The translations under genes were made by a program, and so were the position numbers. A stretch of DNA of 64,000 nucleotides from Pedobacter nanyangensis (GTDB lineage Bacteria > Bacteroidota > Bacteroidia > Sphingobacteriales > Sphingobacteriaceae). The stretch is from NCBI RefSeq assembly GCF_003313505.1, contig NZ_QMHO01000002.1:377976-441975 (forward strand). Direction: 5' to 3'. The notes beneath the pieces were generated by a model. That model had not been told where the DNA came from. It ran no database searches and saw only the letters and a program-made list of their open reading frames with translations. Below, one piece after another: positions 52,116 to 60,572 of this stretch (positions are counted from its first letter, which is position 1; every line of letters starts with the position of its first letter).

Positions 52116-52733
52116 ATGAAGAAGGTTAAACTTGATATTGTAGGACTATCGTACAGCCAGACGCAATCTGGAGCTTATGCGTTGGTATTGGGAGAAGTTA
52201 ACGGACGTAGAAGGCTGCCCATCATTATTGGCGCATTTGAGGCGCAGGCCATTGCCATCGAAATTGAGAAGATGTCTCCTACCCGGCCGTTAACGCACGA
52301 TTTGTTCAAATCATTTGCGCAAGCATATCAGGTAGAAATTACCGAGGTATTGATCTACAATTTGGTAGACGGAGTGTTTTTTGCCAAGCTGATTTGTAAT
52401 AAAGATGGAGAGCAGGTAGAAATTGATGCTCGCACCTCTGACGCGATTGCCATTGCGGTTAGATTTAACGCAGCCATATATACCTACGAATTTATACTCG
52501 CCTCGGCCGGGATTGTGATTGAAGGAAACGATTTCCTCTTTCTTGAAAACATCGAAAGCATCACCAGTGGGCAGGCAGCTGAAGAAACCCCGTCACCAAT
52601 GCCAGTATCGGGATACCAAAGCTTATCCTTGGAAGAGCTTCAAGAAAAATTAGAAAAAGCACTAAGCGACGAGGCCTATGAAAAAGCCGCTCGGATTAGA
52701 GACGAAATTAATCGAAGAAATGCAGGTAAATAA
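52116..52733 (+). CDS. Bifunctional nuclease domain (DUF151) protein with UVR motif
   Basis: A 205-residue protein with an N-terminal DUF151/BFN domain (about 1-145), including GRRRLPIIIGAFEAQAIAIE, TRPLTHDLF and IDARTSDAIAIAVRF. The related Thermotoga and plant proteins are reported to have DNase and RNase activity. A short linker (EETPSPMPVSG) leads to a C-terminal UvrB/UvrC motif, EELQEKLEKALSDEAYEKAA then RIRDEINRR. This pairing is common in Bacteroidota. The end of the coding sequence forms the left arm of a terminator. It follows etfA by 31 bases. Confidence 0.9.
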   Translation: MKKVKLDIVGLSYSQTQSGAYALVLGEVNGRRRLPIIIGAFEAQAIAIEIEKMSPTRPLTHDLFKSFAQAYQVEITEVLIYNLVDGVFFAKLICNKDGEQVEIDARTSDAIAIAVRFNAAIYTYEFILASAGIVIEGNDFLFLENIESITSGQAAEETPSPMPVSGYQSLSLEELQEKLEKALSDEAYEKAARIRDEINRRNAGK

Positions 52734-52750
52734 CCTGCATTTCTTGTTTC
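52715..52750 (+). terminator. Terminator overlapping the end of the nuclease gene
   Basis: A perfect 13-bp stem (AAGAAATGCAGGT at 52715-52727, ACCTGCATTTCTT at 52733-52745) with a 5-base loop leads into TTG and a T run. The left arm encodes the last residues and the stop codon lies in the loop and right arm. Confidence 0.78.
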
Positions 52751-52831
52751 AGGGCAATTTTATCCCAGTTGCTTACGGCAAAAAAACTCCCAAAACCAAT
52801 AGTGGTAAAAAATCTAGCCAGCTAACCAGCT

Positions 52832-52839
52832 TAAATTTG
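52832..52839 (+). promoter_or_regulatory. -7 box upstream of the nucleoside transporter gene
   Basis: TAAATTTG is an exact TAnnTTTG match, 60 bases upstream of the ATG at 52900. It lies beyond the nuclease terminator, as expected for a separate unit. No -33 TTG is visible. Confidence 0.35.
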
Positions 52840-52899
52840 TCATGTACTAAAAAAAAGTCCTATCTTCAAACCGTTCAAAACTAAACGAAATTTATACTG

Positions 52900-54168
52900 A
52901 TGAATATTAAGCTACGCTTAACAATCATGAGCTTCATGCAGTTCTTTGTATGGGGTGCGTGGTTAATCACAATTGGAACCTATTGTTTGAATGCAAAAGG
53001 CTGGACTTTCCCTCAATTTGGCGCAATATTTTCAACCTTGGCCCTAGCATCGCTCTTTATGCCAGCAATTACTGGCATTATTGCCGATAAATGGGTTAAC
53101 GCCGAAAAATTGTATGGAATTTTACATATCATTTATGGTTTGATATTGTTCTACGTACCAAAAGTGAATGATCCCGATACCCTTTATTATGTTATTTTTG
53201 GCGCTATGATTTGCTACATGCCCACCATATCATTAGCAAATTCAATATCCTACACCATATTAAAAAACAGCAAATACGATATTGTAAAAGTTTTCCCTCC
53301 AATAAGAGTTTGGGGTACGGTGGGCTTTATTGTGGCCATGTGGGCTACCAACCTAACTGATAGCAAAGCAAATGCAAATCAATTCATCATTGCGGCTATT
53401 GGCGCAATTTTGCTGGGAATTTTTTCGTTTACACTTCCAAAATGTCCGCCGCCTAAAAACATCAAAGAAAATGCTTCCCTAATTGAAAAGCTAGGCTTAA
53501 ATGCTTTTAAGCTTTTTGGAGAATATAAAATGGCATTATTTTTTCTTTTCTCAATGCTTTTAGGTGGTGCTTTGCAGCTTACCAACATGTACGGTGATGC
53601 CTTTATCACTGGATTTGAAAGCAATCCAACCTATGCCGATTCGTTTGTAGTGAAATACTCGACAATAATTCTTTCTATATCTCAAATATCAGAAACCTTA
53701 TTTATTCTTGCGATCCCCTTCTTTCTCAGAAGATTTGGAATTAAAAAGGTGATGATTTTTTCAATGATTGCCTGGGTACTTAGGTTTGGGCTTTTCGCTT
53801 ACAGTGACCCTAGTTTTTGGGGTACTATACATATCGTACTATCATGTATTGTGTACGGGATGGCATTTGACTTTTTCAATATTTCAGGATCACTATTTGT
53901 GGAAACCAATACCAGCAGCTCAATTCGTTCCAGTGCGCAGGGTTTGTTCATGATGATGACCAATGGCTTTGGTGCTTGGTTAGGGAGCAAAATTAGCGGT
54001 ATAGTGATAGACGAGTACTTTATAGCCGCTGATGGAAGTAGAGATTGGCATCATATCTGGCTTTCGTTCAGTATTTATGCACTTATTGTTACCGTACTAT
54101 TTGCCATCATGTTCAAGCACAAACATACCCGTGCCGAAGAAGAAGCTATCAATAGAATTAGTCATTAA
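52900..54168 (+). CDS. NupG-family nucleoside:proton symporter (MFS)
   Basis: A membrane transporter of 422 residues with about twelve hydrophobic segments, matching the nucleoside:H+ symporter (NupG/XapB) branch of the major facilitator superfamily. The opening LRLTIMSFMQFFVWGAWLIT is diagnostic, followed by FSTLALASLFMPAITGIIAD, with its MFS-like D, and FPPIRVWGTVGFIVAMW in the middle. The C-terminal half contains GLFMMMTNGFGAWLGSKISG. It should import nucleosides; specificity is unknown. The DUF3667 gene starts 16 bases after its stop, so they may be cotranscribed. Confidence 0.9.
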   Translation: MNIKLRLTIMSFMQFFVWGAWLITIGTYCLNAKGWTFPQFGAIFSTLALASLFMPAITGIIADKWVNAEKLYGILHIIYGLILFYVPKVNDPDTLYYVIFGAMICYMPTISLANSISYTILKNSKYDIVKVFPPIRVWGTVGFIVAMWATNLTDSKANANQFIIAAIGAILLGIFSFTLPKCPPPKNIKENASLIEKLGLNAFKLFGEYKMALFFLFSMLLGGALQLTNMYGDAFITGFESNPTYADSFVVKYSTIILSISQISETLFILAIPFFLRRFGIKKVMIFSMIAWVLRFGLFAYSDPSFWGTIHIVLSCIVYGMAFDFFNISGSLFVETNTSSSIRSSAQGLFMMMTNGFGAWLGSKISGIVIDEYFIAADGSRDWHHIWLSFSIYALIVTVLFAIMFKHKHTRAEEEAINRISH

Positions 54169-54184
54169 TTATATTTAAATCCAG

Positions 54185-55258
54185 ATGTCATCCGTAAAGC
54201 TGAGGAAAGAAAAAAACTGTTTAAACTGTGGCCACCATGTTGAAGATACCTATTGCCCCCATTGCGGGCAAGAGAATATTGAGTTGAAGGAAGATGCGCT
54301 GCACATGATTACCCATGCTATTGCAGATTACTTTCACTTTGAGCATAAGTTTTTTGGTACAATAAAACCGTTACTTTTTAAGCCCGGTAAACTTACCGTT
54401 GATTATGTTGCGGGCAAAAGGGCGTCGTTCCTACACCCTATCAAGCTCTATATTTTTATCAGCATTGTGTTTTTCATCTTGATTTTCAGTGGAAGCGAAA
54501 AAAAGAAGCATGCAGAACTGGAAAAAACAGTAGCAACTGAAAAACTGCAGCAAGATTCGATAGTTATTGAAGATGTTGAAGAAGTAAAGCAGATCTTGAA
54601 ATACTTGCCAATTGGCAAATCAAAAAGAGACAGCATTTTACAAGAAGTAAAGGCCGATATTAAAGCCAAAGGTAGTGCTTCGCTGAAATTTGACACCTTA
54701 CAAAAGAAAAATAACAAATTTAATCTTCTCTCGAAAGATGGCACTGTAGAGGCCTATGAAAAGAAGCAACGTGCCCTGCCCAAAGAGAAAAGAGACAATT
54801 TCATCGTAAACTACTTTACCAAAAAGAGTATCCAATTTAATAAGTATCCAGATCCCAGTCAGAAAATAAAGGAGGATATGATCAAACTCATCCCTAAGAT
54901 GATGTTTGTTCTTTTACCACTTTTCGCCGTGATTTTAAAGTTGGTTTATATTAGAAAGAAACGCTTTTACTACGAGCACCTTATCTATTCGTTCCATACC
55001 CATTCGGCCATTTTCTTGAGTTTTATCGTATCCGCTTTGCTGATGTGGCTAACTAAATTTGCGGTAAATATGGATTGGCTTATCGGTACTGTTGGCTTTA
55101 TATACATCACGTGGTATATCTATCGCTCTTTAAGAACTTTTTATGGCAGCAGCCGATGGGTTACGGTGCTTAAATTCTTCTTCCTTATATTTTGTTACAG
55201 CATGTTGTTAACGCTTTGTTTCATAGCAATCATTGCTTTTAGCTTTATCACGATTTAA
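54185..55258 (+). CDS. DUF3667 membrane protein with N-terminal zinc ribbon
   Basis: A 357-residue protein that starts with a zinc ribbon, CLNCGHHVEDTYCPHCGQ, followed by the DUF3667 signature (FHFEHKFFGTIKPLLFKPGK, then LTVDYVAGKRASFLHPIKLY). One membrane segment lies at about residues 90-105, a long charged soluble region at 110-235, and four more hydrophobic segments fill the C-terminus. It resembles many uncharacterised Bacteroidota proteins. Function is unknown; the ribbon suggests a link to nucleic acid or protein partners in the cytoplasm. It follows the nucleoside transporter closely and is closed by a strong terminator. Confidence 0.85.
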   Translation: MSSVKLRKEKNCLNCGHHVEDTYCPHCGQENIELKEDALHMITHAIADYFHFEHKFFGTIKPLLFKPGKLTVDYVAGKRASFLHPIKLYIFISIVFFILIFSGSEKKKHAELEKTVATEKLQQDSIVIEDVEEVKQILKYLPIGKSKRDSILQEVKADIKAKGSASLKFDTLQKKNNKFNLLSKDGTVEAYEKKQRALPKEKRDNFIVNYFTKKSIQFNKYPDPSQKIKEDMIKLIPKMMFVLLPLFAVILKLVYIRKKRFYYEHLIYSFHTHSAIFLSFIVSALLMWLTKFAVNMDWLIGTVGFIYITWYIYRSLRTFYGSSRWVTVLKFFFLIFCYSMLLTLCFIAIIAFSFITI

Positions 55259-55280
55259 CACAGTACTTTATTGTTTAAAC

Positions 55281-55320
55281 AAAAAGGCTATATAGACTCA
55301 TTAATCTATATAGCCTTTTT
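55281..55320 (+). terminator. Rho-independent terminator after DUF3667 gene
   Basis: A perfect 16-bp stem (AAAAAGGCTATATAGA at 55281-55296 and its reverse complement at 55305-55320) with an 8-base loop. The A and T ends make it able to act in both directions. Confidence 0.85.
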
Positions 55321-55498
55321 ACTTTTAAGGTATTCTCCTCGACCTTTTAGGCGCTCAAAACTATTACTTCGAATTTTAGCCGATAAAGTTAATTACGTGC
55401 TTATGTGGCCATAGTTTACTTCCAAATAGACACGTAGCAGCGTTATTTCATTGGTGTGTAGTGCAATAATCTTTAAAGAGCAGCTAAAAGATATGGCA

Positions 55499-55526
55499 AT
55501 AAAAAAAGCCGGCAATCCACCGGCTT
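55499..55526 (-). terminator. Rho-independent terminator of gltA
   Basis: On the minus strand AAGCCGG and CCGGCTT form a stem with a 7-base loop followed by a run of T, 40 bases after the gltA stop. Confidence 0.82.
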
Positions 55527-55565
55527 AACAACTATATATTTGGTTGTAAAGAGAGTTCTTGTTAA

Positions 55566-56834
55566 CTATAAGTGCTTGTCAACATCGCCAACGTAAATTT
55601 GACGTGGTCTGCCAATAGGCTCCTTATTCGTTCTCATTTCTTTCCACTGTGCAATCCATCCTGGAAGACGGCCTAATGCGAAAAGTACGGTGAACATTTC
55701 TGAAGGGAATCCTAAAGCCCTATAGATGATACCCGAATAAAAATCTACATTTGGATATAATTTACGCTCAATAAAATAAGGGTCTGTTAAAGCAGCTTGC
55801 TCTAGTTTTTTAGCAATTTCCAATACTGGATCGTTAATGCCCAAACTTTCTAAGATATCATCACAAGCTTTTTTAATGATTTTAGCTCTGGGGTCAAAGT
55901 TTTTGTACACACGGTGACCAAAGCCCATCATACGGAAAGGATCATTTTTATCCTTCGCTTTTGCAATCCATTTATCGGTATCGCCACCATCAGCTTTGAT
56001 TTTTTCCAACATCTCAATTACGGCCTGGTTAGCGCCACCGTGCAATGGGCCCCACAATGCCGAAATACCTGCTGAAATTGACGCATAAAGGTTACAATCA
56101 GATGAACCTACAATTCTCACCGTTGACGTTGAGCAATTCTGCTCGTGGTCAGCATGGAGGATCAATAATTTGTTCATCGCACTTACAATTACCGGATTGG
56201 GTTCAAAATCTTCGGTGCGTTGGCCAAAAGTCATCCACAAATAGTTGGTAATGTAATCATATTTATTTTTAGGGTAAATTAGCGGATGACCTAAAGATTT
56301 TTTGTAAATAAAAGCTACAATGGTAGTCATTTTAGCCAACATCTTGATAATGGTCAGATCTTTCTCTTCTTCCGATTGGTTAGCTTCTAAACTCTCTGGG
56401 TAAAACGTAGAAAGTGAACAAACTAATGACGACAACTGGGCCATTGGATGTGATTTTGAAGGGTAACCATCAAAAAATTTCTTCATATCCTCATGGATCA
56501 GCGTGTGCATGCTGATATCTTTCTGGAATTTCTCTATTCGCTCTTGAGAAGGAAGCTCCCCGTAAATCAATAAATAGGCAACTTCTAAAAATGATGCTTT
56601 CTCGGCAAGTTCTTCAATAGGGTAACCACGATATTTCAATATACCTTGCTCACCATCTAAAAAGGTAATGGCGCTTTTGGTAGAACCTGTATTTTTGTAT
56701 CCAAAATCTAATGTAATGTGACCTGTTAGATCTCTTAATTTTGAAATATCGATAGCCTTCTCTCCTTCTGTTCCGGTAATGATCGGAAACTCATAAGTCG
56801 CTCCGTCTATCTTAATTTCTGCAGTAGTTGACAT
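55566..56834 (-). CDS. gltA: Citrate synthase
   Basis: Condenses acetyl-CoA with oxaloacetate at the entry to the TCA cycle. It is a 422-residue enzyme of the hexameric Gram-negative type with an extended N-terminal beta domain (STKSAITFLDGEQGILKYRG). Catalytic residues are the His of GPLHGGANQ, the His of GFGHRVYKN and the Asp of NVDFYSGIIY. The C-terminus GRPRQIYVGDV is typical. A -7 box lies 62 bases upstream and a terminator follows, so it is probably a single-gene unit. Confidence 0.97.
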   Translation of the reverse strand: MSTTAEIKIDGATYEFPIITGTEGEKAIDISKLRDLTGHITLDFGYKNTGSTKSAITFLDGEQGILKYRGYPIEELAEKASFLEVAYLLIYGELPSQERIEKFQKDISMHTLIHEDMKKFFDGYPSKSHPMAQLSSLVCSLSTFYPESLEANQSEEEKDLTIIKMLAKMTTIVAFIYKKSLGHPLIYPKNKYDYITNYLWMTFGQRTEDFEPNPVIVSAMNKLLILHADHEQNCSTSTVRIVGSSDCNLYASISAGISALWGPLHGGANQAVIEMLEKIKADGGDTDKWIAKAKDKNDPFRMMGFGHRVYKNFDPRAKIIKKACDDILESLGINDPVLEIAKKLEQAALTDPYFIERKLYPNVDFYSGIIYRALGFPSEMFTVLFALGRLPGWIAQWKEMRTNKEPIGRPRQIYVGDVDKHL

Positions 56835-56895
56835 ATATCTAAAATTTTATATAATTATAAGTAGTTATTTCCTTTTATTAAAATTTACGTTAAAA

Positions 56896-56903
56896 CAAAT
56901 ATA
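56896..56903 (-). promoter_or_regulatory. -7 box of gltA
   Basis: On the minus strand this reads TATATTTG, an exact TAnnTTTG match, placing the transcript start about 57 bases before the ATG. No standard -33 TTG is seen. Confidence 0.4.
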
Positions 56904-56946
56904 AGGTTGTTACACTTGTTTGACGGTTCTAATCTTGCTTTAATCT

Positions 56947-57486
56947 CTATTTGGCTTTAATTTCTTCGGCTACCCTTCCACATTCCATCATTTCATCTCC
57001 ATAGTATGGGTTACGGATATTTTTTTCGCTCGCCAGCCAATCGCCACCATCACCATTGTTGGCCATAGGGCAATGTTGCAAATAAACAGTGCCTGATGTT
57101 AGTGAAGCATGTTTAAAAACAGGGATCAATTCTACATTCAAATCGGTAAAAGCTGCTCTTTGGGCCTTAATATCCGTGGCTTCAGCAATTTTATGCGCTA
57201 TAGCAGCTGCGCTCTCACAACCGGCAAATCCTTTAAGTGATGTTGACAGTGCTGTAGCTGCTGGTTTTACGGTATTGTAATTACTGGCAACCAACTGATC
57301 TTTCAATTTGATGTAGGCAGTGTAAATTGTTTGCAGTTTCACGTCGCTAAAAGCAGGGTTAACCACTTTTGTACGATCAGCGGCAGATCCTGCGGAACTG
57401 TCTTTTGTTGCGGTGGATTTGTTAGCACTGTTACAAGCCAACAACAGGCCGACAGCCATTAAACTCAAATATTTTTTAACTTGCAT
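56947..57486 (-). CDS. DUF3347 lipoprotein
   Basis: A lipoprotein of 179 residues. The start is the ATG giving MQVKKYLSLMAVGLLLAC, in which LLLAC is the lipobox; the frame extended upstream adds only polar residues. After a Ser- and Thr-rich linker comes the DUF3347 domain, with helices from about residue 50 and the conserved C-terminal motif YLQHCPMANNGDGGDW, then NPYYGDEMMECG. The Cys, His and Met residues of that motif suggest metal (copper) binding, as in related CusB-linked domains, but this is inferred. It lies between gltA and the outer-membrane protein gene, both on the same strand. Confidence 0.85.
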   Translation of the reverse strand: MQVKKYLSLMAVGLLLACNSANKSTATKDSSAGSAADRTKVVNPAFSDVKLQTIYTAYIKLKDQLVASNYNTVKPAATALSTSLKGFAGCESAAAIAHKIAEATDIKAQRAAFTDLNVELIPVFKHASLTSGTVYLQHCPMANNGDGGDWLASEKNIRNPYYGDEMMECGRVAEEIKAK

Positions 57487-57581
57487 ATTTATTATATTAT
57501 ACCGATTGCTATTTGGCAAACAATCTGCGGAGAGCTTATTTTGTTTTGTGCTCAAAATAGCATTTATAATTCTAAAAACAC

Positions 57582-57611
57582 AAAAAAAGCCCCGATAAAA
57601 TTATCGGAGCC
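57582..57611 (-). terminator. Terminator of the outer-membrane protein gene
   Basis: On the minus strand GCTCCGATAA and TTATCGGGGC pair with one mismatch and are followed by seven T residues. Confidence 0.8.
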
Positions 57612-57651
57612 TAATAATATTATATTTTAATTATAATTTGTTAACCCACAA

Positions 57652-58194
57652 TTATAGTTTAAAACCATAGGCCAAGCGTAAGCCCACGTAACCGTTGTTG
57701 TTACCGCTTTTTGAAAGTCCTTCATATTTAACACCCAAATCCAGACCATTGCTCCATGCGTAACCAATTGCAGGTGAATAAGTAAACCAAGTTCCTCCGC
57801 CGGTATTGGTGCTAAATGCCGCACCAGCTTCGGCTAAACCATAGGCTCCTGAACCACTATCGCTGAAGAAAATTTTCAAGCCGGCCTTAGCGGGGATATA
57901 GTTAAAATTGCTTACATCTACAGTGGTATTGCCCATGGTGATATCTTTATTGAAAATTGACGTAAAACCAGTAGTAATTGGGATGGACAATTGTCTGTCG
58001 ATATCTATTTGGTAACGTAAATCGGCACCAAGTGCAAAACTAGAACCAGAATTTGTTGGAATACCTGCATTTAAACCTATGCCCAATTTCTGTCTAGATG
58101 GATTGGTAGGTTCGGATTGTGCCTGAACATTGGTAGTGAAGAAAACAGCCAGAGCAGCTACTGCAACAGCTATTGATTTTGTATACTTTTTCAT
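57652..58194 (-). CDS. Outer-membrane beta-barrel protein
   Basis: A 180-residue exported protein. The signal peptide runs to about residue 25 (MKKYTKSIAVAVAALAVFF then NVQAQ). The rest is an alternating pattern of aromatic and small residues ending in phenylalanine-rich strands, GYVGLRLAYGFKL, as in small eight-stranded barrels of the OmpA/OmpW-like type. Function is unknown; it could be a porin-like or structural protein. Gaps of about 165 and 299 bases isolate it, and its own terminator follows. Confidence 0.82.
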   Translation of the reverse strand: MKKYTKSIAVAVAALAVFFTTNVQAQSEPTNPSRQKLGIGLNAGIPTNSGSSFALGADLRYQIDIDRQLSIPITTGFTSIFNKDITMGNTTVDVSNFNYIPAKAGLKIFFSDSGSGAYGLAEAGAAFSTNTGGGTWFTYSPAIGYAWSNGLDLGVKYEGLSKSGNNNGYVGLRLAYGFKL

Positions 58195-58281
58195 TTGTTT
58201 TTTAATTAATCGATGCTATTCCTCATCATCATTTTAATGAACTTAAGCGAAGGGTTTAGCATCTTATTGTTTAACATTTGT

Positions 58282-58307
58282 GATTGCTTTTGTTACAACA
58301 AGCAATC
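58282..58307. other. Hairpin in the gap between the OMP and methyltransferase genes
   Basis: GATTGCTT (58282-58289) pairs exactly with AAGCAATC (58300-58307) around a 10-base loop. It may end the methyltransferase transcript or sit in the OMP leader. The rest of 58195-58493 shows nothing else clear except a TACTAAATACTAA word near 58452. Confidence 0.35.
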
Positions 58308-58493
58308 GGCACAAAATGTTCAAACAATATGCCATTAAGCGCTAAAACTGCGCTAAAATCAACAAACAACATAATGATTATCAATTGATTAATCCGCTAA
58401 ATAAGATTTCGTTTTTTAGATCTGTTATGCTGGAATCTGTTTCAGAATGATGTACTAAATACTAAACAAATCTGCTATACAAAAGAGAAATTT

Positions 58494-59618
58494 TCAGTAA
58501 TTGGTGATGATGAGATGGGTGGCTTTTCTATTGTTTCGGCCCCTCATGTTATAAACATATTTCTTATCAAACGTGGCAATTTTAACCTCAGGATGATTAT
58601 AAACCTCACGGATAAATGGCGTTTCTTTGATCACTACCATCCACTTGGCCGCACAGTTAATTAAAAAATTCGCCAGTCTTTTCTGATCATCTTGCGTAAA
58701 GGTATTCTGGTCGTATTCCGAAAATTCGCTATCATAGGGGGGATCTATGAAAATGAAATCTGTAGGCGTTAAATGTAAGCTGGATAAAAGCGTTTCAAAA
58801 TCTTGATTATGAATTTCTGCATGCTGAAAAAGGGCTTGCACAGGCTTTACAAAAATTGAATTGGCTTTTTTTCTGAATTTTTTCCTGTTATATAAGATAC
58901 CTCCATAAGGGATATTGAACACGCCCTTTTTGTTGTACCTAAACATTGAGGCATAGCAAAATTCTCTTACAAAATACCAATTGGCTGCCGCATCGGCTTC
59001 ACTAAGCAGTTTTCGTTTAGTGTTCTTGTTTAATAGATTTCTAAAAAACAGGTAGGTTCCGCTTTTGAGCGCAGTTTCAAAGTGGACTTTGAATTCCTTG
59101 GGTCCAAAAACACCAACTGATTTTAAACTGATTTTTTGTAAACGTGAGGCCTTGCTTTCTATACTTTTTTTTAGGTGCAGATAAAAATCAGCAGAATTTT
59201 TTAGGAAATCTTCGTCGCTTAAAACCTCTAAAGTGCTCAAAGCTTGGCGAAGCTCTGTTTCAATGGAAACGGTTAAAACAGCAAGTGTAGCTTTGTTTTG
59301 TATAAACTCGCAGAATTTTTCGCCAGTACTCTCCCAAATCAATTCAGATAAGGCAGTCACTTCGTCCCAAGCATCAGCATATTGATGAAGTCTGGTTTTA
59401 AATGATCTGCTTTTAATTTGCCGATAAAATCGAATTAAGTCCTGACTTTTATCATTGATTATTGCAGGTGTTTGAGGCTGTAGTGCGAAAAAAACGCCTC
59501 CACCACCAAAAAAAGGCTCTATGTATCGCTCAAACGCAGGAATGTACTCCTGGAATAAGGCAAATTCCCTAAACTTCCCTCCTGTCCACTTTATAATTGG
59601 CCTTATTTTACGGTTCAT
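58494..59618 (-). CDS. Orphan D12-class (Dam-type) adenine-N6 DNA methyltransferase
   Basis: An adenine methyltransferase of 374 residues. The start is the ATG giving MNRKIRPIIKWTGGKFREF; a TTG five codons earlier adds little. Order of motifs is that of Dam: KWTGGK (motif X, residues 10-15), EPFFGGGGVFF (motif I, SAM binding) and FIDPPYDSEF (motif IV, catalytic DPPY). Between residues 90 and 190 there is a charged helical insert larger than that in E. coli Dam, likely the target-recognition region. No restriction endonuclease lies beside it, so it is an orphan. It begins 15 bases after the miaA stop and is probably cotranscribed. The target site is unknown. Confidence 0.9.
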   Translation of the reverse strand: MNRKIRPIIKWTGGKFREFALFQEYIPAFERYIEPFFGGGGVFFALQPQTPAIINDKSQDLIRFYRQIKSRSFKTRLHQYADAWDEVTALSELIWESTGEKFCEFIQNKATLAVLTVSIETELRQALSTLEVLSDEDFLKNSADFYLHLKKSIESKASRLQKISLKSVGVFGPKEFKVHFETALKSGTYLFFRNLLNKNTKRKLLSEADAAANWYFVREFCYASMFRYNKKGVFNIPYGGILYNRKKFRKKANSIFVKPVQALFQHAEIHNQDFETLLSSLHLTPTDFIFIDPPYDSEFSEYDQNTFTQDDQKRLANFLINCAAKWMVVIKETPFIREVYNHPEVKIATFDKKYVYNMRGRNNRKATHLIITNY

Positions 59619-59633
59619 GTGGCGAAGATGCAA

Positions 59634-60572
59634 TTAATTTGAATTAAAATACTGCTTTTCAACCAAATCAATTGCCCTATTTTTAACCAAATTCTCATTA
59701 TCTATTGCTTCAACCCAGTTAATTTTAACTCCGTCTTTTTCCATTTTCCGGAAAAATGTCATTTGCCTTTTGGCAAATTGACAAATGGCAATGCCCAAAC
59801 GTTCTCTCAAGGTATCAAAACTGATTTCTTTTTTTAGGTACGAAACCACAAATTTATACTCTAAACCATAAAAAATCAATGTTTCCTCCCTAACCCCTTT
59901 GTTCAATAAATTTTGGACTTCCTCTACTAACCCATTGGAAAGGCGATCGTCTAACCTGGCTAAAATCTTGTTCCTTCGGATATCAACTTCGTTAAACAAA
60001 CCAATTACAAGTGGGTTTAAGGGCGTTTTTTTAGTTGCAGACAACGAATGATGGGTTAAGTATTCGGCAATTTCGATGGCTCTAACCAGTCGTTTGTGCG
60101 AACTGGTATCTGCCTGTTGTGTTAATTCGGTGGGGTATTTGTACAATTCGTGTTGAAGTTCTTGTTTGCTTAACAACCCAAGTTGCCCCCTTAAGTGGTT
60201 ATTCACAGGAACAGCCGTAAGTTCATGGTTTTGTAACAAGCTATGGATGTACATTCCGGTACCACCGCATAAAATTGGCAGTTTATTTGCGTTTTTCACT
60301 TTTTCAAAAGCTCCAAAAAAGTCTTGCTTAAAGGCATTTACCTGGTAATGTTCCCCGGCGGCTTTAATGTTGATCAAGTGATATGGTATTTTCTGCCCGT
60401 TTATTTCGTACTCGGAAAGGTCCTTACCCGTGCCAATATCCATATCTCTAAAAACCTGCCTACTATCAGCACTGATGATTTCACCGTTAAAAGTATGGGC
60501 CAATTGTACTGCCAGCTTAGTTTTGCCCACTGCGGTTGCTCCAAGTACAATCAACAAGTTTTTATCGGGCAT
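59634..60572 (-). CDS. miaA: tRNA dimethylallyltransferase
   Basis: Adds a dimethylallyl group to A37 of tRNAs that read codons starting with U. The start is the ATG giving MPDKNLLIVLGATAVGKTKL; it overlaps the end of the upstream gene by 11 bases. GATAVGKT is the P loop, SADSRQVFRDMDIGTGKD the substrate motif and LCGGTGMYIHSLL the family signature; GLFNEVDIRRNKILARLDDR lies in the C-terminal part. It has 312 residues. Its position inside an operon with a Hef-like protein and a DNA methyltransferase is unusual. Confidence 0.94.
   Translation of the reverse strand: MPDKNLLIVLGATAVGKTKLAVQLAHTFNGEIISADSRQVFRDMDIGTGKDLSEYEINGQKIPYHLINIKAAGEHYQVNAFKQDFFGAFEKVKNANKLPILCGGTGMYIHSLLQNHELTAVPVNNHLRGQLGLLSKQELQHELYKYPTELTQQADTSSHKRLVRAIEIAEYLTHHSLSATKKTPLNPLVIGLFNEVDIRRNKILARLDDRLSNGLVEEVQNLLNKGVREETLIFYGLEYKFVVSYLKKEISFDTLRERLGIAICQFAKRQMTFFRKMEKDGVKINWVEAIDNENLVKNRAIDLVEKQYFNSN

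Larger units (their letters stand above)
55259..55565. other. Gene-free stretch between convergent units
   Basis: Apart from the two terminators at its ends (55281-55320 on plus, 55499-55526 on minus), I see no gene, repeat or RNA in these bases. Confidence 0.6.

Noticed and set aside
52678-52884. 68-codon frame overlapping the end of the nuclease gene
   Set aside because: It runs over the UVR-motif coding region in another frame and across the terminator. The real frame is well supported.
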